This document shows, in pieces, positions 10,905 through 23,086 of a DNA stretch of 64,000 nt. The position numbers were made by a program, and so were the translations under genes. The notes under the pieces are model-generated. The model did not search any database and was not told the DNA's origin. It saw only the letters and a list, made by a program, of their open reading frames with translations. Positions within the stretch are counted from its first letter, which is position 1, and each line of letters begins with the position of its first letter. The stretch spans positions 3,038,001-3,102,000 of the forward strand of contig JAWNGF010000003.1 of the NCBI GenBank assembly GCA_037039685.1, given 5' to 3'. The DNA is from Ceratobasidium sp. AG-K. Its lineage: Eukaryota > Basidiomycota > Agaricomycetes > Cantharellales > Ceratobasidiaceae.

Positions 10905-11254
10905 AGGAAGGAAGGAGGCTACGGGACGGCTTCTGGTTGTGTGAAATGCTGTACGGCTGGGTCGTATCGCCAATGAGACTGGTTTTGGTGCGCGTGGCGC
11001 AAAGCGTTTATCATGCGTGAATTCCTGTGGAAGATTACAGGGAGGGGGTTATCTCGCGCTGGCTGGCCTACGCCAGAGCTGCTAAGTCTCGGAGATGTGA
11101 CGCGGGGAAGCGGCTCGGTGAGAGTTCCGCCAGAATTGAGGATGCGATCTGCTCCCTCGCAGAAGACCTGTTGCGTCCAAAGTCGAGGTCACTATTAGAA
11201 ATAGCAGTCCATATCAACCGGTTGTGATTGAGACTGAGTAGAAGGGGAAGCTGA
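10905..11254 (+). other. Region after the microexon gene stop; possible alternative 3' coding
   Basis: An open stretch at 11027-11227 (66 codons, basic and helical) follows a GATTACAG that could act as an acceptor at 11040. If the TGA at 10902 is bypassed by a different intron, this could be the true C-terminus of the microexon gene. I cannot decide from sequence alone. Confidence 0.3.
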
Positions 11255-11279
11255 GTGGCGCACTCCCAGGAAAAATCGA

Positions 11280-11470
11280 AATTGCTACAGGGCGCTCCAG
11301 AGCCCTCTGTAGGCTCCTCGAGCGCTTTGGAGCGATGTAATCACGTGCTTCGGAGCGCTCCCCACCAAAACCGAGCTACGGAGCTCTCTGCAGCATTTCG
11401 CATTTTTGCTGAGCTGGAGATACAGCCACTCACTGCAAGTCGTTCCCAAGTATTCTCGGCGTTTATTGCG
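11280..11470 (+). repeat. GGAGC-rich repeat at left border of the retroelement block
   Basis: GC-rich sequence full of GCTCC/GGAGC steps, followed by a GCATTT...TTTTTGC-GAG motif. A diverged relative in the same orientation lies at about 51590-51700, at the opposite edge of the CpG-poor block. Its nature (element end, MITE or LTR relic) is unknown. Confidence 0.4.
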
Positions 11471-11639
11471 AGAATCCCTGGGCGCTTGAACATTATGTAA
11501 TGACATTTTGTGAATTTATGCGCACCAGTGTGCATGAGCATGTCCTTCTGTGTATATGCAACATAATGTGCAAAATGATGAATAAATTTATCCCAATACT
11601 TCTCTGTGGTGTACACATAAGTTCAACACGAAATTTTGC

Positions 11640-13784
11640 CTAAGTCCCATCAAGGTGCAACTTCCATCATGCCACCATCATCCCCCTGCCCCCCACACCT
11701 ACCTGCCTTCCTTACCTGGACAATTGCCAACTGAGGTTGTTAATAAGGATGGACCTGAATGCAACTGCAGCATACCAAGAAAAAGCCAAACAGGTAACTA
11801 TGCATCACTTAGCCTGTAGTATGTGCAGTTCTCACCTCGGGAGTTCAGTAACACTTGACACAATTGGAGTACATGCCTTGCTGATGCAATCAATGCAAAG
11901 CTGGCATGCAAAGGCCAGTGACAGCTTGATTGCATATGAAGCAAGAGTGTGTGTTTGAGCAAGGAGCTCCTGCAACTCCATTGGGTCCTTCTCACACTGG
12001 CAAAGGCACCTGGCCTGCAAGCTCCCCCAGACACAATCCTCCATCCCCTCAAGCTCACTCCCTGCCTTTTCCCTTTCTGGGTGCACCTGTTCCCAGTCCT
12101 CCCCATACACTGCCACCCCTACCCTTCTCAACCAACAGTGGGAAATCTTGGTTGGCTCTTGAGGTCTTGTGATGCCCAGGACTATCTTGGTGGTCTCTGG
12201 AGCACTTGGGATTGCTCATAAGCGCTCAGGAGACACACAAGCAAAAGGCTTGTTCCTGCTCATAACATCTTGTGAGCACTCACAAACCATCACAAGCTTG
12301 ACAAGATAGTTCCCACCATTGCAAGAACTCATGAGCCAAACAAGATTTCTCACTTTTGGTTGAGTTCAGCCAACCACCAACCCAGTTTGTACCACTAATG
12401 CCAGTAAGTTTGGTCTGGATTCACTTCAAATAGATAGCTTACCTTGCTCCTGGACACACTGCTTCTCCCATACATGTATCACCACTGGACTTGCTGGAGT
12501 GGGAGTGTTGGCTAAAAAGAGCAGTGAGCAACCAGCCAATGTGGATGTATGCTATTTACAATTGTCCTCCAATAGCTTAAGTACATTACCTCAAGCATTC
12601 AGGCACATCTCAGCAAGACTGGATGCCCAAGCAGGAGGGTTGGGGGTTGTATGTGGGGTTATTGATGTGGTACGTTGGACATTAGCCAATGGTCCTTTCT
12701 GACCAGTGTTTTGGGTTGCTGTGAGGCAGAGGGGGTGGATAGGAGGGGCCAAGAAGGGGCTGACACTGTCCAGGGCTTTGGCTGATTGAATGCCAGAGCT
12801 GTTAGCATATTCAAAGCCATGTTGGGGATGGCCTAGAGTTTCTTGGCAATGGGAGGGCTAGGTAAGTCTTCCTCATTGTCAGCAGACAAGGCATGTTTGT
12901 TGACTTTGTTCTTGCACTTATTGGACATTGCAAAGAGCATTGACTACAGGGGATGCTAGAAGTGAGTCCAAGTCCTGCTGGGGTACCCTGTTGTTTGCAC
13001 ACTGACCACTGTTGATTGCCATACAACTTTGCACCAAACACATTATGTTTTGTCCTCATTCAGGTAAGTACATCATTTCATCTAACTACAACTGGACTAA
13101 AAAGCCTTCTTATGACAGGGATTGACGCAATGTCTGTTGCTTGCTTGAATCTAATGGCCAGGATGTAAGCACCTTCCATTTAGGGAATATCTAACCACAA
13201 TGAGCTTAAGCGCACCTTTGTGACTTTGCCATCCATGGTGTATGTATATATGTGCTTGCATCAACAGTCTGACAAGAATTATGAGCAACAATATATGTAT
13301 TCTGCACACAGAATGCAAGTCTCAGATTACATATATGGTCAGTAGAGCAAATAGATCATTGAAATAAACACACACAACATAATGTTTGTGTTTGGAAGTG
13401 GATTATTTCAACACCTGCCAAGAATAATCAGGTACAACTTGCAGTGATTCTGATTCCAAGGGTTACTTGCTCTTCTGTTGTACCAAACATCAAGATTATT
13501 GTTTGGCTCCCAAGGTCTTGCATCAGGAGAACAACACATCCATAGCAGTCTATATTGGACCCTCAATTATACTAGTGGCTATGTAGTGCTACACAGCCAC
13601 TCATAGAATTGAAGCTCTGGCATAGGTCTTCATAGCTCCCATAGACATGCCTCCTTTTCCTGAATTTGTAATGTCCAGGACTATCTTGGGTGGCACCAGA
13701 CCCCTCAGGATGACTTGGAACTGCTCAGGAGACAAATGAACAAAAGGCCTGCATCAGCAAAATCCCCCAAAAAAGGAGCCTCAG
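11640..13784. repeat. CpG-poor relic sequence with a diverged direct-repeat pair
   Basis: No gene is supportable here, and CG dinucleotides are very scarce compared with the flanks. Two similar stretches, starting near 12169 and 13669 in the same orientation, share the core CCAGGACTATCTTGG and a later CTCAGGAGACA. They may be eroded LTRs or copies of one short element. The second is interrupted at 13785 by an inserted LTR. Confidence 0.4.
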
Positions 13785-14033
13785 TGTCACAACTAGACAA
13801 TCAGGCAAACAAGGGTTTAAAGTATAGAGTGTTAATTCCTAATGAGGAAAACCCTAAGGATGTGCAATAGTAAAGAAGATATGAATTTAGCAAGTCCTAT
13901 GGAAAGGAGGTCAAGTCATATTGTTTACAGGCTTGCCCTCCTAGTATATATACATGATAGTGCACTGCCCTGTATCAACAGAGGTAACATGGGAAATCCT
14001 TATCTATGTCAAATATGTGATCCAATTCAACAT

Positions 14034-15004
14034 TGTCACAACCCTAGTCAGGCCTGATGACACTGAGGGTCAGTCAGGTGATGAGGACAGTGGTTGGGAC
14101 AATGACAAGGGTCAATGAGTGGCTCTTAGGCCTAAGCTAAGCAGTTACACAAGTGGTAGGGGAATACAACAAGAGAACAAGTCTTGTGGAGACAAGACTT
14201 GTGTTGCTGGTATATATACTTTCTACTGTGGCTATGTACAATAGGGAGTTGCAACAAAATAAGAGAAAGCAAGAGTCTAACTGAAGGAAAGACAGAACAA
14301 AGGAACTGTGGTAAGTCCATGGAGACCAAGGAGCCAAGGGAACAGGCCAGGCAGGCATGTCCCACAGTCATGGCTTACATAAAGGATGCATACATGGGGA
14401 AGGCAAGCTGAACAAGACCAAACACAAGTGTTGCAACCCTTCTATGCTGGTTGACTGACGTCTGTGTCTGTTTGCACCTTATAGGCCTTGAGCTGCTGTA
14501 TAGGCTCTGTACCATATGCTAAATTGCTAGTGTAACCTTAGCAACCTTATGACAATGGCCTGGGGCCCACTTAGAGTTCAGATGATGTCCTAAAGGCCTA
14601 GTGCCTTAGTTGCACTTGAGGGGAGAGATGATGAGGCAAAGCAAGCTGGAGTAAGTCCATGCTTGCAAGCTGGTATAAATAGTCAGAGGCATAAATGCCT
14701 CAAAGTGGTACAATACATATGTGGCCAATCAGGCACCATGCTCAGTCAGCAAATCACAAAGACCTTCTAGAGAGAAGTTCTAGAAGGTTGATCTTTTCAT
14801 AAGAAAGATCTAGCAGACTGCACAGCCATATGGGCTGCAGGGACAAGTCATCCATACACCTCACAAAACAAGGGAGAGGGCCACATCTATATGCATTAGG
14901 CACTTAAGGCCGCATGAGTCCAGTCAAGCATGCAGAGTTCATGTGTGTTGTGGATGGGTCATGACAACTAGGATAAAGAAAGAGAAACAGATGAGGTCAT
15001 GACA
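14034..15004 (-). repeat. Inner solo LTR with 5-bp target duplication AACAT
   Basis: It begins TGTCACAACCC and ends GGTCATGACA, and contains the same interior as the LTR at 49927-50367 (CAAGTCTTGTGGAGACAAG, TATATAC, TGTACAATAG). AACAT is present at 14029-14033 and again at 15005-15009, marking a clean insertion into the older LTR. It is itself interrupted from about 14429 to 14966. Confidence 0.6.
14429..14966 (+). repeat. Innermost insertion, probable solo LTR of a third family
   Basis: It starts TGTTGCAACCC and ends GGGTCATGACA within the inner LTR, whose sequence breaks off at CACAAG and resumes with ACTAGGATAAAG. It has a TATAAATA box near 14675. Flanking 5-mers (ACAAG and ACTAG) match only partly. 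Strand is not certain. Confidence 0.4.
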
Positions 15005-15151
15005 AACATGACTAGGTTTATCAGAAGCACCAGGTATTGCCAAAGGAAAGACAAATGCATCACATGACAAGGAAAAGATAAATAAACCAAAAAAGGAAAG
15101 TAAATCAGAAAAAAGATAGGAAAATAGTAATAAATGTCATGGGTCATGACA

Positions 15152-15680
15152 TACAGTTAAAAGATTCCACCTGCCCTTGCAGCAATCCTGAACTTCAATC
15201 AATTCAACTTGTCCTCCAGGAATATCAATTGCATGAGCATCTGTTGGTGGGAGAGGTCTTGAATAGTCTATTTAATTTCCTATAATGCTTGTTCACATTT
15301 GATGCAGCTAAAAGAAGATCAAATCATTCTGACCTTAAAGGTAACCAATGCACAACAATGAGAACAGTGACATCAGCAAAATCACCCATGCAGTAGAGTA
15401 GAGTACAGTGCACTGCACAGACACTGGTATTGTCTGTAGTGTCTGTAGTGTCCGTAGTTTAGCCCTTAATGCACAGTAAGGCATTTAATACAGTGACACT
15501 ACCAGGTCACTACAATACACTACACTGTACCTGTTGAACTACAGTTCAATGTCACATTGGTGTAGAAATTTGAGTTGTTAGTTAGTGTTACTAGCATTGA
15601 TCAAAATGTACTTAAGGTTTCACTAGGTTAGCAAATAAGAAAATAGTGTTGCACCTGTATGTAATACTGTAGACCTGAGT
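15152..15680. other. Spacer without genes
   Basis: CpG-poor sequence with an irregular region of CTGTAGTGTC/ACTACACTG motifs (15390-15540). No coding potential is seen. It carries the left copy of the target duplication of the next element at 15676-15680. Confidence 0.5.
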
Positions 15681-16169
15681 TGTCGTGACCTGTCCCGCCC
15701 TCTCTCTCTGTTTCTGCGGTCTCGTGGCTTGTACTGGCGCCTTATGCGCCCTTTCTGTATAGATGTGCCCTCTCCCTCGTTTAGTGAGGTGTATGGATGA
15801 CGTGTCACCATGAGTCATATGACTCATGCTGTTTTCTATTGGCTGGCCCGCGCAGCCCCTTTATGACTCAGACTTTGACTCAGGCATGTGACTCATGTAT
15901 ATACTATGACTCACTTGCTTTCTGAGTATATATACTGGCTTGCAAGCATGGTCATCCCCAGCTTGCTTTGCCTTGTCAACTCTCCCTGCAGTGTGTGATC
16001 AGAGGCACTTGGCTACTTAGCCACTTCAGCAGCCACTTGGGATTTGGAGCTAGGACTTCTACTTAGAAGCTAGTGATTTCCCTTAGCGATTTAGTCTACT
16101 TAGACTTATTGCTCACGGTCAACAAGGCAATTAGTAGTCGTCAACTCTACTACTTAGCAGGTTGCGACA
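15681..16169 (+). repeat. 5' LTR of the 15.7-23.6 kb Ty3 element
   Basis: Begins TGTCGTGACC and ends GTTGCGACA. It contains a TATATATACTGG promoter-like box near 15927. It differs from the 3' LTR at roughly ten positions, about half of them at CpG. Confidence 0.9.
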
Positions 16170-16232
16170 TTGCGAAGCAAGCTCCACTTCCGCTGAGCCA
16201 CGAGAGAAACAAGGTCACGTGACTTCTCAACA

Positions 16233-18430
16233 ATGAACTCAAGACCCTCGAGCGCAGCGTCAAACAGGCAGGCTACTCAGCCTGAGCCACAAATAGTAGA
16301 GGTTCAAACAAACCCTTCAAGAACATCCAGGGAACGAGCTGGAGATTGGACGGCACCACTCAGAAGCAACAGCCAAGCCTCAAGACCACCATCTACCAGC
16401 GTCCCAGGAGGAATCGGCAACATAGTCAAAACATCCCAGGAAGAACCCACCAATTCCAATGAACAATCGACATCCCCTACCATCAGGGTGATTGAAATCA
16501 CAAACAACATGCTGCCGCCTATGACTCTACAAAGAGATCCAGGAACAATAGCCAGCCCACGGGCAATGAGGGTCATTCGACCAACAGGAACGGCGCAATT
16601 TGGCGAAAGGAATGCAACACCAGGGCCATCAATACCACCAACAGGTCAGATACCACTACCAGCACTCCTTGGGCCTAGGCAACCCCTCGAAATGCCAAAC
16701 TTAGACAATTTTTTCCCACAGGCTACTCCGGCACCTTCTACTCCCAGTATAGTTCCAGTGATGATGGTAGCATCCAGAAGCCAAAGCGTGGCAAGCGTTC
16801 CCTCTACCTTCAAATCACAAAGGAGCATAGAAACCATCTCCGAAGACAAAAGATTGAGAAGGGAAATCATTATTGAAAACACCAATGGACGCGCGGTACA
16901 AACATTGGAAAGAATTTTCAATACTCTGCAAGTCCAATATCAACAAGAAAATGCAGTACAGGTGCTCCGCATCAAGGGACTGGAAAGAAGATGGGATCTC
17001 CAGCAACAGGAAAACAACAACATGATGCAGCGGATTGAGCGCATTGCATCCAGAACCAAAGACAGGGTCAACACCTTCTACGAGCGTCTCCGAAATGTTG
17101 ATTGCGCACAACAAAGGATTGAACAAATATCTGAACAATCTGTAGAGAACTTTGAGCATATCAACCAACAATTGGTGGCTCAAAACCAGCTGATTACTCA
17201 GAACCTGCAAAATCAATTAGGTCGTATTGACAGGATGGAAGAAACCATGGGCAGAATGGCTGAGGGAATGAGAAATATCACCCTTGCCCTAGGACGAATC
17301 AATGAAGAAGTTGCGGAAGGATTCCAAGATCAAACCAATCAACTTAGGGAAATCCAGACAGGGGGACAAGAAACGTTCGACCTTCTTGAACAAATTGGAG
17401 CCAATGCCCAAGTAGAATTGGATCACAGATGCAAGGAATCCAGGCAAACTTCCATAGAAGTCCCAAATCCTAGGGAACCTCCTCCACATAGGAGAAACAT
17501 TTCACCCCAAGGAAGAAGATTGCCCTCATTTGAAGTGCAAGGACAATCAGGGTACCAGATCAGGGATGAAGGAAGAACCCTTGTCATCCAAACAGGACAA
17601 GGTGGAAACGGGAATGGATCAGGCCCACGTATCAAGATGCCCAAAGCATTTGAAGGAACGAGAGGAACGGCCGCCAAAACATTCCTTGCACGAATGAAAG
17701 CATTTTTCCATCTGAACGCAAACCAATATGACACTGAAGAACGTCGGATTGTTGCCACCCTTATGAACATGGCAGAAGGCATGGCAGGAAATTGGGCACA
17801 ACCCGCTCTCAATCAATACAACGACAGGGAAACCATCCTTGGCTGGAATCATGGGAAGCTTTCCAAAACGCCTACGAGAAGCAATGGAGCGACCCTAGCA
17901 AGAAAATCCAAGCAGAACAAGGGATCCAACGCCTCTACCAAAACAAGACCATAGGTGAATACGTTTCTGAATTCCGACTTCTTGCACAAGAACTTGATTG
18001 GAATGACGCTGCCCTGATTGCATGTTTTAGGCAAGGGCTGAGCAGACTCATCAAAGCAGAACTTGTCCGTGAAGAACTCAGGGACAGAAGGACCGCTGCT
18101 CAGAAGGATCTAGAAGGATGGATCAATATTGCCCTTCAAGCTGAAGAAATCCAGAAACTCACCAATCCACAAAGCAAAGGAAAGAAGGAAGACAAGGCCA
18201 AGGGGTCCAAGCCTTCCAAACAAGTGAAAGGAGATCTCGTCCTGAAGGCTGAGAAGACACACCGCAAGGAAAAGAACCTCTGCATCAAATGTGGAGAAGC
18301 GGGACACGCAATTGCTGATTGCAAAAAGGAATGGACCTACAAAGACAAGGGAAAGGCACTGGTGAAAGGAAAAGCCGGCAAAGTGAAGGAAGGAGAAGCG
18401 GAGGAAACCAAGTCCACCGACTCGGAGTAG
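16233..18430 (+). pseudogene. Ty3 Gag with one frame disruption
   Basis: Translation starts at the ATG at 16233, 63 bp after the LTR. Residues 1-200 are Ser/Pro/Thr-rich. About 200-390 is a long coiled coil with many Gln and Glu, unusual for a Ty3 Gag and possibly an assembly domain. A capsid-like Gag domain follows (motifs around SWEAFQNAYEKQW). A zinc knuckle near 18281-18322 has the form C-x2-C-x4-H-x4-C (CIKCGEAGHAIADC). The frame must change near 17835-17845: the first part is open to 17954 and the second from 17792 to 18430. Gag would package the element RNA. A programmed shift is unlikely at this internal site, so this is best read as a broken gene. Confidence 0.8.
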
Positions 18431-21400
18431 GAAAACTAGATGGGCATCTCTCCACCGTGTGTGAAGATGCCCCAATACCCTCTCTGCGAAATGTATACTA
18501 CTGCAAAGCCACAAATGAATCACCTATGGTATATGCACAAGCAGAGGGAATCACAGAAAACATCTCAACTCTCATTGACTCCGGTTCCAGTAGAAACTTC
18601 ATTGACCTGAACTTTGCAAAGAAAAACAACATTCCTTTGATCCCTTTACAAACTCCTAGGAACATGGAAATGATTGACGGAAAAACCCAAAAAAACCTTA
18701 TCCAACACCGTTGCAAATTGAAATTTGATATTGAAGGAAGAACTTTCCAACAAAGATTCTATGTCATGCCAACAGGAACTCAACCAATGATCCTTGGTAT
18801 GACATGGTTGAAGGAAACAAACCCCAAAATTTCCTGGGCCCCATTCTCTATCAAATGGAGAAAGGAGCTCAACATCCAAGCAAGGGCAGGGATGTTACAA
18901 GAACTTCCAGAAGAACTCAAGGACTTTGCTGATGTCTTTGATGAAGAACAATACAACAAACTGCCGGAACACAGGGAATGGGACTGCAAAATCGACTTCT
19001 ACAACAACAATAGGCTTCCAAAACCAAGGAAAGCTTATCCCCTCTCACCAAGAGAAAGGGAAGCCACAAAGGAGTATGTGAAATTGGAACTCAAGTCAGG
19101 AAGAATTAGACCCAGCGACTCCCCTGTTGCCGCTAGTCTATTCTTTGTCACAAAAACTTTGAAACCAGGACAGACTGTCCCTGACCTGAGACCAGTCATT
19201 GACTGCAGAGGGGCAAATGCAGAAACCATCCCAGATTGCTACCCCATACCCTTAATGGATCAACTTCTGGAAATCTTCAAGAAGACTAGTGACAAATCGA
19301 ATGAAGAACTTTTCATCACCTCCCTGGACCTGAAAAACAGTTTCTGGAACGTGAGAATTAGAGAAGGGGATGAATGGAAAACAGCATTCAGCACCTCTGA
19401 AGGTCTCTTCAAATACACTGTGATGGCCTTTGGACTGAAAAATGCACCTTCAACCTTCCAAAGAATGATGGACAACATCTTCAGAGACCAGATCGGAAAA
19501 AAGATAGTAGTCTACATTGACGACCTCTTGATCATCTCTAGGGGAAGAAATCAACACACTTTGGACATCAGTGAAGTCCTCAAAAGACTGCAAAAGAACA
19601 ATCTGTATGGCAACCTCAAAAAGTGCACCTTTTATGGCAAAAAAGCCGATTGGGTGGGATTTGTTGTGGACAAAAATGGCATCTCCATGAACAAGGGCAA
19701 AATCAAGACTATCCAGGAATGGCCGGTTCTGGAAACCGTCAAGCAACTGCAAGCTTTTGTCGGCTTCTGCAACTTCTACAAGAGGATTTGTGGTTTCCTT
19801 CTCCTCCATTGTCAAACCGCTTACCCAGCTTACACAAAAAGACCAGAAATGGGAATGGAAGGAAGTACATCAAGAAGCCTTTGAAAACCTGAAGAAAATG
19901 ATCTTGGAAGAACCAGTACTGGCACATCCGGATGAATCAAAGCAATACTTCCTAGAAACTGATGCCTCAGGAGTCGCTTTAGGAGCAGTCCTTAGCCAAC
20001 GACAAGACGACGGTTACTTGCACCCAATTGGCTTCCTCTCCAAGAGCTTCAAAGACGCGGAGTTGAACTATGACACACACTACAAGGAACATTTTGCTAT
20101 CATCAAAGCACTGAGACACTGGCGCATTCACCTGGAAGGAACAAAGGAACCAGTGATCATCTATACGGACCACAAAAACTTGACCTACTGGAAGGACTCT
20201 GTCAATTTCAACCAAAGACACCACAGATGGCTTCTGATGCTAGCAAGTTACAATTTCGAAATCCACTATCGGCCTGGGAAGATGTTGGAAAAACCAGACA
20301 TTCTCTCTAGAAGAAGCAACCATGGGGACATTGCATCTGTGGAACAGACTATGATCTCCGCCAAGAGATTCAAGGGCTTTGCTGCCATGATGGGATCAGA
20401 CCTCATGAGTGAACCCAAAGAAGCACAGGAAGAGGACAAAGCCTTGCAAACTTTGATTACCAGCACAAAGGACAAAGAGACCCTTCCACCTTCCGTGAAA
20501 AAACAATTCAAAGACTATGAATGGGAGGAAGACCTCCTGTGGTATCAAGGAAGGATTGTTGTCCCTGACAAAAAAGACATCAAACTGAAGCTGCTACAAC
20601 TACATCACGACACACCCATGGCTGGTCACCAAGGACAAGCAAGGACGTTGGAACTTCTCTCTAGACGATACTATTGGCCAGGCATGAAAAGCCAAGTGAA
20701 TCGATTCGTTGAAAGCTGCAAAATCTGCCAAAGGGGGAAGGGAAGCAAAGGACACTTGGCGCTCAAACCCTTACCCATCCCGGAAAAACCCTGGGAAAAC
20801 ATTGCTTACAATTTTATCGTGAAACTACCAAAATCGGAAGGTTTTGACAGTGTCCTTGTGGTTGTAGACCGCTTCTCAAGAATGGCACATTTTATCGCTT
20901 GCAACAAAGCTACCAACTTGGAACAACTTGCCGACATCTTCATCAAGGAGGTATGGTGCCTCCACGGCTTCCCAAAAACCACAGTCTCTGATAGAGGAAC
21001 GACTTTCAAATCTCACTTCCTGGAGGCAGTGTACAAACAACTCAATATCCAACCAACCTTCAGCACGGCCTTCCACCCAGAAACTGATGGCCTTGCGGAA
21101 AAAACAAACCAATGGTTAAAAGGATGGCTGAGAATATTTTGCAACCATCAACAAGATGACTGGGCCAAATGGCTACCAATTGTGGAATTCTGCCACAACA
21201 ATCACAAAAACCGCATGACAAACAAGTCACCCTTTGAGATCGTCTACGGGATGACTCCAAAATGGACTATTGAGGACTACATGACTCACTAACCAGAAGG
21301 CAACAAATGGACAAACGATATGGAGGCTGTATGGGAAGAAGCAAAAGCCATGATGGAATAGCATCAAACAAGGGAAGAACTTCCAAAAAAGCAATACAAG

Positions 21401-22963
21401 GAAGGAGACAATGTGTGGCTCCTGACCACCAACATCAAAACCAGGCGCCCAAGCAAAAAGCTTGATGACAAAAAGACTGGTCCCTTTGTTGTCAAGAAAC
21501 AAATCTCTTCACACGCGTACCAACTTGATCTCCCCAAGTCCATGAAAATACATGACGTCTTCCACGGAAACATGCTGACTCACTACAAGGAAGATCAGGA
21601 TTTCCATTGGAACCAACCCCGACCTCCACCGATCATTACGGAAGAAGGAGAGGAGGAATATGAGGTAGAAAGGATCATTGATTGGCATCAAGACCCTGAT
21701 GGGCTGAAATATCACATCAGATGGAAAGGATATGGACCTCTAGAAGACACGGAAGAACGGGCAGAGAAATTTGCCGATATGATTCCAGTGATGAGAAAGT
21801 TCCAGAAGGACTTTCCCACTGGCCCTCTTCCTCCGAATTTCGAACCACAGGTATACAAAAGGATGAGAGGAAAGGCAGCTGAAGTCCTCATCCCAGCTAC
21901 TCAGCCTACTTCCACCAGTCTGCTCTTAGCCCACTCACCCACCGTTTTTCAAGAAAGCTCTTCTCATCCTTTGCAATGGCCCCCATCCGCTCCAACAACG
22001 TTGCCGCTGCCGCCCGCCTTGCCTCCTACAAGCTCAGCGCCGCCTATGGCAAGGCCATCATGGCCAGAGGACCTGGCAAATTCGCCATCAACTGCAGGGC
22101 TACAGCGCCCTGGTCGCTCAAGGAGGCCAGGAAACTGGCAAACGACCTTGAGCCCGGGGTTCACCTTGGCTACATCCCCCTCGTCAAATGAGGCGACCTC
22201 AAGTGGGATGAGGAACACAAGTCCCTCATCCACCCCCAACTTGGCTCCCTCCTCTGGGTTAGCCACCCCAACGCCCAGCCCTCAGATCCAACTGACATTG
22301 GGTGGAGCAAATATTACCACTGCCGTGGATGCATTGGACTTACTGTCTGCGATGTGGTTACCAAGAGCGCCGATGCCTGGAACAGGGACACCAGCCACAA
22401 ATGGGAAGGCGACAAGCAGCTCAAGTGTGAAACCAACCCCCGTATTGCCCTGGCCAATGGAGGACACGTCGACGACGAAGGAGTCTGGTGGAGTGATTGC
22501 TCCTACAACTTCACCAGCGGTTGGCCCGCCCCTTGCGCCGACGGAAGCGGCCAGTTTAACATGGCTGGCCAGCCAATGGAGCCAGGCAAAATCAAGGAGG
22601 AGATGGCCAATGTCCCTCCCCCTCCTCCCATCACCAATGAAGACGCTGAGCGAGTCGAACGGGAGTGGAACGCAACCTGGGACAAGGCCTGGGAGAACGT
22701 CAAGGCCCTCATCGCTGATGTCGGGCAGGCAATTGCCAACCTCGAGCCCCACCCGCCGGCCAATCACATGCCTTGCGACGCCAATGTCCTGGAGGCCTAC
22801 TGCCTCGTCCAGTGCAGATCCTGGACAGTTGACCAGCTCAACAAGTGGCTCGACCACCGACAGGAGCAGTGGTCACTCTGCGAGCAGGAAGAACTTGAGC
22901 GCCTCCAACAACGGCACCAGGAGGAGCTTGACAAGCTCTACCAGGAGAAGTGGGACCGCATGA
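18319..22963 (+). pseudogene. Ty3 Pol: protease, RT, RNase H, integrase, chromodomain (broken)
   Basis: Domains in order: aspartic protease (IDSGSSRNFI, about 18570), reverse transcriptase with an intact VYIDDLL (about 19510), RNase H (ETDASGVALGAVLS), integrase with an HHCC zinc finger and a D-D-E core (D in VVVDRFSRMAHF, D in VSDRGTTF, E after HPETDGLA), and a chromodomain (YEVERIIDW...RWKGYGP, about 21660-21760). The frame shifts by one base near 19790, after the RT connection (FYKR). TAA at 21290-21292 and TAG at 21359-21361 interrupt the segment before the chromodomain. Pol overlaps the end of gag. The frame stays open to 22963, but from about 21976 it overlaps a better candidate in another frame. 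Confidence 0.85.
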
Positions 22964-23046
22964 ACAAGGTCCTTGAATCGGATATGCGGAACCTGGCAGA
23001 ACATGTTGGCTGGCTGGAGTTAAAGGAATGGGTTGCCCACAGATAG
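21976..23046 (+). CDS. Accessory third frame of the Ty3 element, unidentified
   Basis: An ATG at 21976 opens a frame that runs to 23046 with one in-frame TGA at 22189. The predicted product is about 356 residues: an N-terminal Ala-rich helical part (SYKLSAAYGKAIMARG), a Cys/Trp-rich middle, and a C-terminal coiled coil rich in Glu, Gln and Arg. No membrane segment or env-like signal is seen. Similar-position frames follow the chromodomain in the related copies (30064, 32624, and the remnant ending 34662), which argues that the frame is a real part of this family. It overlaps the 3' extension of the pol frame for almost 1 kb. Function unknown. Confidence 0.5.
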
Positions 23047-23086
23047 GCCCAGGCGCTCCACTACCTGGCCCTATGTGGGGGGGCAA

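Larger units (their letters stand above)
13785..15151 (-). repeat. Degenerate solo LTR of the young Ty3 family, split by nested insertions
   Basis: The outer pieces (13785-14033 and 15005-15151) match, with many changes, the LTR found at 37314-37730 and 43859-44275. Shared segments include AGCAAGTCCTA, GGAGGTCAAG, TATATACATGA, ATGCATCACATGA and a final GGTCATGACA. The two pieces resume at the same place in that LTR on either side of the inner insertion. The long spacing shows it is an old copy. Confidence 0.55.

Noticed and set aside
12169..13784. A complete small LTR element bounded by the CCAGGACTATCTTGG repeats
   Set aside because: The repeats are too diverged, no polypurine tract or target duplication is visible, and the second copy is truncated. 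Reported only as a repeat pair.
22282..22857. Long minus-strand open frame of 191 codons opposite the Ty3 third frame
   Set aside because: It mirrors codon bias of the sense frames, has no recognisable domain, and lies within the retroelement.
21976..23046. Retroviral envelope-like gene after pol
   Set aside because: No signal peptide, transmembrane segment or fusion motif is visible; the product looks helical and soluble.
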